Below, piece after piece: positions 25,490 to 34,830 of a DNA stretch of 64,000 nt; within the stretch, counting starts at the first letter, position 1, and each line of letters starts with the position of its first letter. The position numbers and the translations under genes are program-made. Below the pieces are notes generated by a model that was given only the letters and a program-made list of their open reading frames with translations, did no database searches and had not been told where the DNA came from. The stretch is from Myxococcales bacterium. GTDB taxonomy: Bacteria > Myxococcota_A > Polyangia > Polyangiales > Ga0077539. The DNA is taken from the NCBI GenBank assembly GCA_013298625.1, contig JAAFIF010000011.1, positions 1 to 64,000 of the forward strand. The letters are read 5' to 3'.

Positions 25490-27328
25490 ATGCGAACGAC
25501 CCTCTGGTTGCTAAGCTTCTCACTGCTCGCGTGCAGCCAACCGCCGCGGTTCGGCTCGGACGCCGGAGACGGCGCGAGCGCCGCCATGGACGCCACCAGC
25601 GAGGGATCACCGTGCGTGGGTGACCAGTGGACGTGCCTCCCGGGCGATCGCGCGCAGCGCTGCGGAGCCGCCGAAACGCCCGTCGATTGCACGCAGAGCG
25701 GCCAGGTGTGCGCAGCGGGCCGAGGTTGCGTGACGTGCCGGCCGGGCAGCGCGCGATGCAAGCCCGACGAGACGAACACCACGCAACGATGCAGCGCCGA
25801 CGGCAGCGCGTGGGTCGACGGCGCGAGCTGCAACAGCGGCAACGCCGAGCGGTGCATCGACGGGGTGTGCAGCAATCCCTGCGCAAACCTCGGTGATTCG
25901 TACCTCGGCTGCGAGTACTGGCCGACGGTCACGGCCAACGGAGGACTGCAGAGCGAGTTCGAGTTCGCGATCGTGTTGGCCAGCACGCAAGCGTACCCGG
26001 TCAACGTGCGGATCGAGGGCGGCGGGCTCGCGACTGCGCGCGCCGTGACGATCGCGCCCAACGCGACGGAAGTGGTTCGGCTGCCTTGGGTCGGAGCGCT
26101 GAGCCACAACCAGACGCGATGCTGCGCAGGCGTGTTCGACACGGGGCCGAACTGCACGGCGCGCTCGGGGCGCGCAGAGAACGGCGCGTTTCACGTGGTC
26201 GCGGACGCGCCCGTCGCGGTCTACCAGTTCAACCCGCTCGAGTACCGACGGGGAGCGCGCTTCTCGTTCACCAACGACGCCTCGCTGCTCTTGCCGCAGA
26301 ACGTGCTCGGACGGCAGCACCTCGCGATGTCGTGGGGCACCGAGGGAAACCCGTTCAGCGCGCCGGCGGACCGATGCTTCGCGACGGGGCTGCGCGGCGG
26401 GTTCGTCACGATGGTCGGCGCGCAAGCGAGCGGCGCGAACATGCTCACCGTGCGAACCACCGCGGCGATCTGGGACCCAGCGGACGTCACGCGGACGCTG
26501 CCCGCAGGGACGCACACGTTCTCCGTCGCGCGCGGCGAGGTCCTTCAGCTCGTCGCCGCCGGCGCCAACGCCGACATCACCGGAACGATGGTCGAGTCGG
26601 CGCAGCCCGTCGCGGTGTTCTCGGGGCACGAGTGCGCGAGCGTCCCGAGCACGCGCCCGGCGTGCGATCACTTGGAAGAGCAGCTGTTTCCCATGACCAC
26701 GTGGGGGCGAACGGTCGCTGTTTCTCCAGTGCGATATCGCGCAGGCGCCGAGCCCGCGACGCTGCGCGTGATGGCGCAGAGCAACGGCGCGACGCTCTCG
26801 TTCGACGGAATCGCCACGCCGCCATCGTGCGCGCGGACGCTGCAGCGCGGGCAGTTCTGCGAGTTCGAGACGGACGAGGGATTCACGGTCAGCGCGAACA
26901 TCCCGATCCTCGTCGGGCAATACCTCCGCGGCCTCGGCGAGCCGCCTGAGTGCCAGTGCGCGGCGCAGACGTGCCCGGATCTTCCGAGCTGCGTGGGAGA
27001 TCCCGCGCTGGTGCTCGAGCCTCCTGTAGACCAGTACCGCGCGAACTATCGCTTCCTGGTGCCGAGCTCGTACTCGCAGAACTTCGTCAACGTCGTGGCG
27101 CCGATGGGCGCCGAGATCGAGCTCGACGGAAACCCGCTCGCGCCCGTGTCCGAGACCGGCGTCGGCGCGGGCTTCGCGTCGCGCACCATCGCGATCACCC
27201 CGGGTTCGCACAGCATTCGCGCCGTCGACAACCGCACGCGCTTCGGAATCAAAGTGTGGGGCCTCGCGCCGTACACGTCCTACGCGTATCCGGGCGGGCT
27301 CGACCTCGCGCCCATCGCGCCGCTCTGA
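25490..27328 (+). CDS. IgGFc-binding-protein-like surface lipoprotein 1
   Basis: A 612-residue lipoprotein with Cys15 after MRTTLWLLSFSLLA. Residues 40-130 are a Cys-rich module (about 14 cysteines: CLPGDRAQRC, CAAGRGCVTC). The main domain matches the N-terminal domain family of IgGFc-binding proteins: SFTNDASLLLP, VYQFNPLE, DHLEEQLFPMTTWG and a closing SYAYPGGLDLAP. It is a clear paralogue of the lipoprotein at 45582-47174, sharing all four motifs, but only this copy has the Cys-rich insert. Likely an adhesin or surface-binding protein; ligand unknown. Confidence 0.8.
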   Translation: MRTTLWLLSFSLLACSQPPRFGSDAGDGASAAMDATSEGSPCVGDQWTCLPGDRAQRCGAAETPVDCTQSGQVCAAGRGCVTCRPGSARCKPDETNTTQRCSADGSAWVDGASCNSGNAERCIDGVCSNPCANLGDSYLGCEYWPTVTANGGLQSEFEFAIVLASTQAYPVNVRIEGGGLATARAVTIAPNATEVVRLPWVGALSHNQTRCCAGVFDTGPNCTARSGRAENGAFHVVADAPVAVYQFNPLEYRRGARFSFTNDASLLLPQNVLGRQHLAMSWGTEGNPFSAPADRCFATGLRGGFVTMVGAQASGANMLTVRTTAAIWDPADVTRTLPAGTHTFSVARGEVLQLVAAGANADITGTMVESAQPVAVFSGHECASVPSTRPACDHLEEQLFPMTTWGRTVAVSPVRYRAGAEPATLRVMAQSNGATLSFDGIATPPSCARTLQRGQFCEFETDEGFTVSANIPILVGQYLRGLGEPPECQCAAQTCPDLPSCVGDPALVLEPPVDQYRANYRFLVPSSYSQNFVNVVAPMGAEIELDGNPLAPVSETGVGAGFASRTIAITPGSHSIRAVDNRTRFGIKVWGLAPYTSYAYPGGLDLAPIAPL

Positions 27329-27385
27329 GCGGCGCTGGCGGGGCAGTCATCCGCTGCGCAATGCGGTATACGCCAGGGCGTTCTT

Positions 27386-27958
27386 ATGAGCACTGACGGC
27401 ACAACCTCCGTTGCGTCGAAGCCCACGCAGACGCCGCGCGCTCGACTGCGCGCGCTCGCGCGATGGGTCGTCGACGGGTCCCGCGTCCACCTCGACGACG
27501 TCACCGCGCCGCACCCAGCGCGGCCGCGGCTCGCGACGGCGCTGATCATCGTCGCGCAGCTCGTCTCGATCGCCGCGGTCACCGCCGCGTGGAAGCGATC
27601 GGGCGCGTTGATCACCGCTGCGCCCGCGCCTGCGCCGGTGCAAGCGCCGACCGCCACGACCCGCTTCGGGCTTCGTGAAGAGCAGCGCCGCGCGATGTTT
27701 CTCGAGCTCGCGACCGCAGAGCAATCCGAGCGACAGCGGGCCATCTTGCAGAACTCATGGGGCGGCCACGCGTGGTCGCGCGAAGACGACCTCGGGTACG
27801 TCCTTCGACAGCGCGCGCGCGAAGCAGGCCAGCGCTACGGCCTCTCGATCACGCACGCGTACCTCGTCTTCGACGAGGGAATCCGCCAGCGTTGGCCCGG
27901 CCCCGACGGGCAGCCGTTGCCGGCGACGACCTCTCCCCTCTCGCTGAGGACCGAGTGA
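27386..27958 (+). CDS. Single-pass membrane protein, unknown
   Basis: A 190-residue protein with a cytoplasmic N-terminus, one helix at 49-68 and a periplasmic helical C-terminal half (LREEQRRAMFLELATAEQSE). It overlaps the next gene by one nucleotide (TGATG), so the two are translationally coupled. The family is not recognised; coupling suggests an accessory role to the polytopic protein that follows. Confidence 0.65.
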   Translation: MSTDGTTSVASKPTQTPRARLRALARWVVDGSRVHLDDVTAPHPARPRLATALIIVAQLVSIAAVTAAWKRSGALITAAPAPAPVQAPTATTRFGLREEQRRAMFLELATAEQSERQRAILQNSWGGHAWSREDDLGYVLRQRAREAGQRYGLSITHAYLVFDEGIRQRWPGPDGQPLPATTSPLSLRTE

Positions 27959-29757
27959 TGCGCGCGACTGAACTCGTGAAGCCCGTGGCGCCCGATGGGC
28001 AGCGATGGACCGACTGGCTCTTGTCCTTCGTGTGGGTGCGCGTCGCGATCTACCTCGTCGCGATTCGCGCGCTGATCGCCCCGCTGTTCGTCAACGGAAG
28101 GCACCTCGTCGAGCACATGGACGAGCACCAGTTTCACGGCTGGGAGCTCACCAACAAGATCACCCTGCTGCGCTACCACCAGCTCCCCGCATGGAACCCG
28201 TACTGGTGCGGCGGCACCCTCGGCGTCGCCGCGCCCGAGGACATCTTCTTCGCGCCCGACAACCTCTTGCGGCTGCTCTTCGACGTCGAAATCGCCCGGC
28301 ATTTGAGCGTCCTTCTGGGCCTCTGCATGGCCGCCGAGGGCGCGTATCGCCTGTCACGCGCGATGGGCTCGTCCGCGATCGCCTCGCTCGGCGCGGCGTT
28401 TATCTACGCCACCAACCCCATGTTGGCGCTGTGGACCTGGGTGGGCTTCTTCAACTTCGTCGTGGGCTTCGGCGTGATGCCCTGGGTCGGCTGGTGCGCG
28501 TTGATGGGCGTCGAGAAGCCCGCGTACCGGTACTTGGGCGCGTTTTTGTTCGCGTGGATCTTTCTGAGCGCCGGGACGTACCCAGCGCCGTACACGCTCA
28601 TGCTCATCGGCTACCTCACCGCGTGCATGGCCGTGATGAGCCGCAGCCGCGGAGCGTTGTTCGCGAGCAAGCCGTTCGTCGCGTCCGCCATCATGGGCGT
28701 GGTGTTCGTGCTGCTGGTGCTCGTGAAGTTCGTCCCGCTGATGCTCTTTCTCAAGCAATTCTCCCGCACGTGGAACGCGGTCGAACAGCACGGCGCGCCA
28801 GAGATCTTCAGCTACCTCGGCGCCAACCACACCGTGCTGCTCGTGCTCGCGGGCGCAGCCGTGCTCACCCGCGATCGTTGGGCGGTCGCGTGCGCGCTCG
28901 GCGCGGGGATCTTCTTCGCGCTCTCGATGGGCGACTTCGACCCGCTCTCTCCGTACCACTTGCTCAAAGAGCTGCCGCTCTTCAAGCAGCTCCGTTCGCC
29001 CGAGCGCCACGTCGCGCTGGTGTTTCTCTTCGTCGCGCTGGGCGCGGCGCGCGCGGTGACGTTCATCGAAGACGCGGTCCCAAAGGCGCTCGCGTCGCTG
29101 CTCGGCGCGCGCTCGCTCGACGAGCTGCCCCGCTCGATGCGTGTGAGCTTCGTCGCGCTCGGGACCGTGCTGATCGCGCTCGCGCTCGGGCCGCGCTACG
29201 AACAAATGGTCCGCGCGGCGTCGGCGCAGTTCTCGCAGCTCGCGTTCACCTACGAGCCGGCGCGCACGTACGCGCAAGACTTCAGGCAGCACCGAGGAAA
29301 CCGCCGCGACGCGCAAGTGTTTCCCGCGGTGAACATGGGCTCGCTGTACTGCATCACGGGCATCCCCGTGCCGCAGTCACCGCTGCTGCGCGGCGACCTC
29401 GCGCAAGAAGAGTATCCGCTCGACCCTGCGCTCGCGACGGTGCGTCGCGTGCGATGGACGCCCAACGAGATCACCCTCGAGGTCACCGCGCGACGCGCCA
29501 CGCGCGTGCTCATCAACCAGAACCACGACCGCCACTGGCGCGCCTCTGTGGGCTCGGTGGTCTCGCATCAAGGCCTGCTCGCTGTGGACGTTCCCGCCGG
29601 ACGGCACACCGTGGTGGTGAGCTTCGTCGACCGCGCCCTGCAGCTCTCGCTCTTCGTCTCGGCGCTCACGCTGCTCGCGCTCGGCGCGATGCTCGCGCTG
29701 CACGTAGCCCGCGTGCTGCGGCAGAGCTCGCGCGCGTTGCGCGGCGCTCAGGGCTGA
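27958..29757 (+). CDS. YfhO/GT-C-like polytopic membrane protein
   Basis: A 599-residue membrane protein with about eleven to twelve helices. An N-terminal loop carries an acidic/His segment (EHMDEHQFHGWE) in the place where GT-C enzymes hold catalytic acids. The C-terminal soluble domain (VLINQNHDRHWRAS, VDVPAGRHTVVVSF) matches the beta domain that ends YfhO-family proteins. These families use lipid-linked sugars to modify envelope polymers. It starts inside the stop of the preceding gene; its last 10 nt overlap the 3' end of the convergent gene. Confidence 0.75.
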   Translation: MRATELVKPVAPDGQRWTDWLLSFVWVRVAIYLVAIRALIAPLFVNGRHLVEHMDEHQFHGWELTNKITLLRYHQLPAWNPYWCGGTLGVAAPEDIFFAPDNLLRLLFDVEIARHLSVLLGLCMAAEGAYRLSRAMGSSAIASLGAAFIYATNPMLALWTWVGFFNFVVGFGVMPWVGWCALMGVEKPAYRYLGAFLFAWIFLSAGTYPAPYTLMLIGYLTACMAVMSRSRGALFASKPFVASAIMGVVFVLLVLVKFVPLMLFLKQFSRTWNAVEQHGAPEIFSYLGANHTVLLVLAGAAVLTRDRWAVACALGAGIFFALSMGDFDPLSPYHLLKELPLFKQLRSPERHVALVFLFVALGAARAVTFIEDAVPKALASLLGARSLDELPRSMRVSFVALGTVLIALALGPRYEQMVRAASAQFSQLAFTYEPARTYAQDFRQHRGNRRDAQVFPAVNMGSLYCITGIPVPQSPLLRGDLAQEEYPLDPALATVRRVRWTPNEITLEVTARRATRVLINQNHDRHWRASVGSVVSHQGLLAVDVPAGRHTVVVSFVDRALQLSLFVSALTLLALGAMLALHVARVLRQSSRALRGAQG

Positions 29758-31481
29758 CCGTCGCGCTTGATGCGCAGCCGGCGCTCGACCGCGGCGCCCA
29801 CGCTCTCGCCGTACAGCGTGTGCAAGTGAAACCACCGCGGAAACCGCGCCACCATCGCCTCGTACCGCCGCACCACTTCTTCGTGTGACGGCTGCGGCCG
29901 ATCGTTGGCGATCCACGCCACGGGCTGCGCGTACGAGCCTCCCCGGATGCCGTACCCGTGCAGCAGCTGCGTGTTGCGCGCGAGCGCGACCTCCCAGCCC
30001 TCGTAGATCTCTCCCGCCAGCGGACGCAGCCCCATCGCGCGCTGAATGAGCGCGTCGCTCACCGTGTGCTCGTCGACCCACTGGGCGTCGTGCGAGACCG
30101 ACGGAGTGAACAGCCCAGCCGTGTCGTACACGCGGACGCCTGTGTAATAGCCCACCATTCCGATGTCTCGGCCGACGAACCAGCTGTCCGAGACGGGCGC
30201 CGAGCTCGACTCGAGCACGGCCCACGCCTGCGTGATCTGGCCCATTTCGTACTCGGGCATCTGCGTGACGTGCGCGGGCTCTGCGCGATAGAAGGCCCAC
30301 ACGGTGTCCTTCCATTTGCTCATGCTCTTCGGAAGCACCCACCGCCCCTCGCGCACATCATCGGGGCTGTAGCGGTTGTCGATCTGCGCGACGTGCGCCG
30401 ATGCGTGCAGGACCAGCGCGGCGGGGGCGAGCGCGAGCCACTGGAGCGCGCGCTTCTTTGCGCCGACGAGCTCGTCGACGAGCAACGCCCAGCCGACGGG
30501 CGCGAGCAGCGTGATCGGCAAGTGGTGCCGCAGGCTGGGCATCCAGTCCAAGATCACGGACACGACGAAGTACGTGCACGCCACCACGGTCAACGGCAGG
30601 GCGAACGAGCGACGCTTGAATCCCAGGATCAACAGCGAGAGCGCGCCTCCCACGTACGCGATCGCCTCGGTCACGCCCACGCCTTGGGCCACGAGCGGCG
30701 CGAGGCGGCGGAAGTCCTTCGTCACGTGGGAGCCCTTCACGAAGTACGTGTTGGGCACCCAGTAGCCGTAGTACGCGCGCCGCGCGAGCAGCAGCGCGAG
30801 GAGCACCGCGACGGCGGGCCAGAGTCCGACGACGAGCTCACGCGCTGCTTGTTTGGCCTTCTCGCGCGAGCCTGCGGCGAGCACGGGCGCGGCGGCGTTG
30901 ACCGCGAGATAGAGCACGGACTCGGGCCTCGCGGTGCCGCACGCGACGATCGCGAGGATGGCCAGCACGCGATTTTGCGTGGATTTTTGCTGCATGTACG
31001 CGTGCACGGCCACGGGCAACAGCACCAGCATCGCGAGGTGCAGCGGCGTCTCGAGGCCGAGCGTCGACCAGTTGATGGCGTAGCTGTTGGCCGCGAGGAC
31101 GACGCACGGGAGCCACGCGACCCAGGGACGCACGCCGAGCACGTCACGCGTGACGCGGTAGAGCCCGAGCTGTGTCGCAAGGAGGCACACGAGGCCGAGG
31201 AGCTTGGTCCACAGGACGCCCTCGACGCGCAGCGCGTAGCCGAGCGCTTGCAAGAACATCCACAGCGCGCCCGAGTAGCCTTCGACGCGCTCGCCGACGT
31301 TGTAGACGGCGCCGCGGCCGTTCGCGAGGTTCTCTGCGAAGCGCAGCGAGATGAACAGGTCGTCGACCGTTCGCGGAAAGTAGTACGCGAGGTGCGCGAG
31401 CGTCGCGCACACGACGGCTACCGCAGCGAGGACGTGCAGCGTTCGTTCGCGCGACGAGCGTTTGGCGAGTGGTTCTGTCAT
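29748..31481 (-). CDS. GT-C-type membrane glycosyltransferase
   Basis: A 577-residue protein with about ten membrane helices. The first periplasmic loop has the GT-C signature region YYFPRTVDDLFISLRFAENL with an Asp-Asp pair near residue 40, followed by GERVEGYSGALW, both typical of lipid-linked sugar transferases such as arabinofuranosyl or mannosyl transferases. The last 150 residues are a soluble domain. The acceptor is unknown. It converges on and overlaps the YfhO-like gene by 10 nt. Confidence 0.75.
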   Translation of the reverse strand: MTEPLAKRSSRERTLHVLAAVAVVCATLAHLAYYFPRTVDDLFISLRFAENLANGRGAVYNVGERVEGYSGALWMFLQALGYALRVEGVLWTKLLGLVCLLATQLGLYRVTRDVLGVRPWVAWLPCVVLAANSYAINWSTLGLETPLHLAMLVLLPVAVHAYMQQKSTQNRVLAILAIVACGTARPESVLYLAVNAAAPVLAAGSREKAKQAARELVVGLWPAVAVLLALLLARRAYYGYWVPNTYFVKGSHVTKDFRRLAPLVAQGVGVTEAIAYVGGALSLLILGFKRRSFALPLTVVACTYFVVSVILDWMPSLRHHLPITLLAPVGWALLVDELVGAKKRALQWLALAPAALVLHASAHVAQIDNRYSPDDVREGRWVLPKSMSKWKDTVWAFYRAEPAHVTQMPEYEMGQITQAWAVLESSSAPVSDSWFVGRDIGMVGYYTGVRVYDTAGLFTPSVSHDAQWVDEHTVSDALIQRAMGLRPLAGEIYEGWEVALARNTQLLHGYGIRGGSYAQPVAWIANDRPQPSHEEVVRRYEAMVARFPRWFHLHTLYGESVGAAVERRLRIKRDGQP

Positions 31482-31581
31482 GGGCGACGCGGTCCTGATC
31501 CCCGGTGTCCCTGGGATTCGCGTCGCGGATCCGCAGGGGTGCGCTCGCAGCGCGAGCGACGATGGCAGGTGCTGGGCGGGT

Positions 31582-32295
31582 TCAGCTGCGGCCGAGCGCC
31601 TGGTTGATGCGGGCCGGATCGAAGCCGACCGACAGACGACCGCGGATCGAGATGATCGGGATCGACCCCGTCGGCACGCCCTGCTCGCGCGCCCGCGTCG
31701 TGAGCTCTCGCGCCGCGTCCGGCTCGCGCTCGATGTCGTGTTCGACGAACGGAATTCCCTGCGAGCGCATCCACGTCTTGGCCTGGTTGCACGCGCCGCA
31801 CCACGCCGCGCCGTACAGCACGATTTCGGGCGCCGTGTTGACCGGCAGGCCGTTGCCGTTGCGCGCGCTCGCTTGTTGGGTGCGCGCCGCGAGCGCCGGG
31901 TCGAGCTCGGCCGCGAACGCCTCGGCCTGCACGGCCCGCACGCTGAAGCGCCCGTCCGGCTGCGCCGCGCGAAGGTCGGCGACGTACACCCAGCCCGCCG
32001 CGCGTAGCTCGGGCCGCAGCGGATCCACGCGAACGCGCTCGCGCTTGTCCGCGGGCACCTCGCTCACGCTGGACGCCGCGTGCGCGTTGCCCACCGCGTC
32101 GAACCAAAACAGCGTCACGTCCGCGCTGTCCGCGCGCAGCTCGAAGGGCACCGCTGGCGCTCCAGCGTCCGCGCTGTTCTGCGCGAGGTCGCTCGCGGGC
32201 GCGGGGCCCACGGACGCGCCAGGGCGCTTGCAGCCGACGGTCATCGCGGCGACGAGCACCCACGAAATCAACGAAGCAAGGGACGATCGACTCAC
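31582..32295 (-). CDS. Periplasmic lipoprotein with glutaredoxin domain
   Basis: A 237-residue lipoprotein, GTG start at 32295 overlapping the ABC-F stop as GTGA. Signal 1-21 with lipobox TVGC, Cys22. Residues 50-130 form a domain of unknown type; residues 157-237 are a glutaredoxin fold with WCGAC (165-169) and cis-Pro213 (SIPII). Glutaredoxins normally work in the cytoplasm with glutathione, so lipid anchoring outside is unusual and suggests a periplasmic thiol reductase, perhaps reduced by the DsbD-like protein in this window (inference). Confidence 0.75.
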   Translation of the reverse strand: MSRSSLASLISWVLVAAMTVGCKRPGASVGPAPASDLAQNSADAGAPAVPFELRADSADVTLFWFDAVGNAHAASSVSEVPADKRERVRVDPLRPELRAAGWVYVADLRAAQPDGRFSVRAVQAEAFAAELDPALAARTQQASARNGNGLPVNTAPEIVLYGAAWCGACNQAKTWMRSQGIPFVEHDIEREPDAARELTTRAREQGVPTGSIPIISIRGRLSVGFDPARINQALGRS

Positions 32296-34232
32296 GATGA
32301 GCTCTCCTCGGACAGACGCAGCCACTCTTCAGTGTAACCGTCGACGCGGCGGACCATTTCCTGCTCTTTTTCGGCGAGCTCTGCAATCTTCTCCCAGTCG
32401 CTTCCGGGCGCGTCCCGAAGCTGCGTGCGCAACGATTCGAGCTTCTGCTCTCCGTCGGCGATGAGCTTCTCGAGCTCCGCGACGCGACGCGCGCGCTTCT
32501 CTGCCTCGCGAGCCTTGCGCTTGGCGTCCTCGTAGCTCTCGCGGCCCTTCGGCGCAGCTTTGGGCGCCTCGGCCGCGCCCTTGACGGTCTTGGGCGCGCG
32601 GGCGGCCTCGAGCTCTCTCGCCTGCGCCTCGAGCTTCTCGCGGTGCGAGACGTAGTCGCTCCACGAGCCCGAATACAGGGTCACCTTGCCGTTGTCCAAG
32701 TGCACGAGGCGCGTGGCCACGCGCTCGAGAAAGTACCGGTCGTGCGAGACGAGCAGCACGGTGCCTTCGAAGTGCGCCAAGGCTTCTTCGAGGATCTCGC
32801 ACGCGGGGATGTCCAAGTGATTCGTCGGCTCGTCGAGCAAGAGAACGTTGCGCGGGACGAGCAAGAGCTTCGCGAGCGCGAGCCGCGTTCGCTCGCCGCC
32901 CGACAGGGATTTGACCGCGCGAAACGGGTCGTCGCCGTAGAAGCGAAACCGCGCGAGGTACTGCCGAACGGCGTCCACCACCATGTCCGGCCGCACGCCG
33001 CGGATGATCTCGACGCAGGACTTCTCGGGGTCGAGCGACTCCAAGTGCTGGTCGAAATACCCCACGTCCAGGTTGGTCCCCTGCCGCACTTCGCCCTTGT
33101 CCTCGGGCCATCCCTGCGCGGCGAGCAGCTTCAAGAGCGTGCTCTTTCCCGCGCCGTTGGGGCCGACGATGGCGACGCGGTCGAGCCGCTTCACCAGGAC
33201 GTCGACGCCGTCGAAGAGCACCCTCCCGCCGCGCTCGGCGCGCAGCCCCTTGGCCTCGAACACGATGTCGCCCGTGCGCCGCGCCTGCGCGAAGCGCATC
33301 CCGAGCTTGCGCGCGCTGGCCCAGATGTCATCGGGGTTGTCCAAGCGCTCGAGCTTCTCGAGCATCTTGCGTCGGCCCTGCGCGATCTTCGTGTTCTGCC
33401 CAGCGAGATTGCGGCGAATGTACTCTTCGGTCTTCGCGATGAAGTCTCGCTGCTCCATCACCGCCTTGCGCTCGCGCTCGAGGTCTTCGTCCCGCGCGAT
33501 CACGTACGCGCTGTACTTCAGCGCGTAGTCGCGAAACGAAAACATCCCCAGCTCCGCCGTGCGCGGGCACGTCGCGTCGAGAAACGCGCGGTCGTGCGAC
33601 ACCACGATCACCGCCCCGCGGTACGCGCGAAGAAACCCCTCGAGCCAGTACACCGTCTCGAGGTCCAAGTGGTTCGTCGGCTCGTCGAGCAGCAAGAGAT
33701 CCGGCTTCGCAGCGAGCACCACGGCGAGCTGCAAGCGCCCCCGCTCGCCGCCGGACAGCGAGCTGACCGCGCGATGCAGGTCCTGGTCGCTGAAGCGCAC
33801 TTGATGCGCGATCGCGCTCACCTCTCGCTCGATCGCGTCCGCGCCGGTCCGCGCGAAGCGATCCTGCGCAGCGGCCAGCCGCTCGAGCGCCTCGTCTGTG
33901 CCCGACGCCGCGGCTTCTTCGGCCGCGGTCAAGCGATGGCGCGCCTCGCGCGCTTCGACGAAGGTCGCGAGCAGCGCGTCGAGCACGGTGCCCGACGGAT
34001 CGGGCTCGTGCGATTGATGCAGGTAGCCGACGCGCGTCCCCTTGGGCACGAGCACGCGCCCTTCGTCCGGGGTCAGCTCACCGACGATGAGCTTGAGCAG
34101 CGTGCTCTTTCCCTGCCCGTTGGGCGCCACGAGCGCGAGCCGCTCGCCGAGCGCCATCGTAAACGAGACGTCCTCGAAGACGGTGTCGGCGCCGTACGAG
34201 AACGAGACGTGATCCACCTGAAGAATCGTCAT
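32292..34232 (-). CDS. ABC-F ATPase, Uup-like with C-terminal coiled coil
   Basis: A 646-residue soluble protein with two ABC domains and no membrane part. Walker A motifs APNGQGKST (36-44) and GPNGAGKST (near 357); signatures LSGGE near 158 and 442; a charged interdomain linker (about 240-310). Residues about 545-646 form a Lys/Glu coiled coil like the DNA- or ribosome-binding tail of Uup. ABC-F proteins act on ribosomes. The ATG at 34232 is chosen because it gives the family start MTILQVDHVSFSYG. It begins 7 nt after the preceding gene. Confidence 0.9.
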   Translation of the reverse strand: MTILQVDHVSFSYGADTVFEDVSFTMALGERLALVAPNGQGKSTLLKLIVGELTPDEGRVLVPKGTRVGYLHQSHEPDPSGTVLDALLATFVEAREARHRLTAAEEAAASGTDEALERLAAAQDRFARTGADAIEREVSAIAHQVRFSDQDLHRAVSSLSGGERGRLQLAVVLAAKPDLLLLDEPTNHLDLETVYWLEGFLRAYRGAVIVVSHDRAFLDATCPRTAELGMFSFRDYALKYSAYVIARDEDLERERKAVMEQRDFIAKTEEYIRRNLAGQNTKIAQGRRKMLEKLERLDNPDDIWASARKLGMRFAQARRTGDIVFEAKGLRAERGGRVLFDGVDVLVKRLDRVAIVGPNGAGKSTLLKLLAAQGWPEDKGEVRQGTNLDVGYFDQHLESLDPEKSCVEIIRGVRPDMVVDAVRQYLARFRFYGDDPFRAVKSLSGGERTRLALAKLLLVPRNVLLLDEPTNHLDIPACEILEEALAHFEGTVLLVSHDRYFLERVATRLVHLDNGKVTLYSGSWSDYVSHREKLEAQARELEAARAPKTVKGAAEAPKAAPKGRESYEDAKRKAREAEKRARRVAELEKLIADGEQKLESLRTQLRDAPGSDWEKIAELAEKEQEMVRRVDGYTEEWLRLSEESSS

Positions 34233-34239
34233 CGCAACG

Positions 34240-34830
34240 CTACTGTTGGCCCCTCGGCCGTTCGAGCGCGAGGCCGAAGCGCCGCGCGGCGATCGCATAC
34301 AAATCGTGGCACCGGTTGCGCGTGCTGGTCACGCGCTCGCGCTCTTCGTCGGCCTCGCGCAACAGGATCGACGCGCGCGCCGCTTCGCCCGCGGCGAGCT
34401 CGGTCTGCGGGCGCATCCCCCCGTCGGGCGAGACGAGAATGGCGCGCACTTGCTCGAGCTTCTGCCGCGACGTGATGAGCCCGCGGTACGTGCTGACGCA
34501 CGCGTCCTTGAGGTCGCGCGCGCCCGCGCTCTGCACGGCGAGAGACTCGAGCACCTCGACGGCGTTCTCGTGGGGGCGGCCGTCGGGCGCGGCGATCACG
34601 CGCGAGACAGACTCGGTCACGCGACGCAGCTCGGCCTCGTTGGTCGTCGTCGGGTCGAACGGCCCGCTCGTGTCCGTCGGGCGCTCATTGGACTTGCGCA
34701 GGACGAAGCCGATCACGCCGATCAACGCCACGACGGCGAGGCCCGCGACGAAGCGCTGCAGCTTCGGCGACGAGTCCCGCGGCGGGCGCTCGCTGTCACT
34801 CTCTCGCTTCTTCTCGCTCACGTTGCTCAC
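34240..34830 (-). CDS. Single-pass membrane protein, unknown
   Basis: A 196-residue protein starting with GTG at 34830, which forms a GTGA overlap with the carboxylase stop. A charged N-terminus, one helix at 27-44, then a periplasmic helical region (NEAELRRVTESVSRVIAAPD, GEAARASILLREADEERERV). No family recognised. It sits between the carboxylase and the ABC-F gene in a tight operon. Confidence 0.65.
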   Translation of the reverse strand: MSNVSEKKRESDSERPPRDSSPKLQRFVAGLAVVALIGVIGFVLRKSNERPTDTSGPFDPTTTNEAELRRVTESVSRVIAAPDGRPHENAVEVLESLAVQSAGARDLKDACVSTYRGLITSRQKLEQVRAILVSPDGGMRPQTELAAGEAARASILLREADEERERVTSTRNRCHDLYAIAARRFGLALERPRGQQ

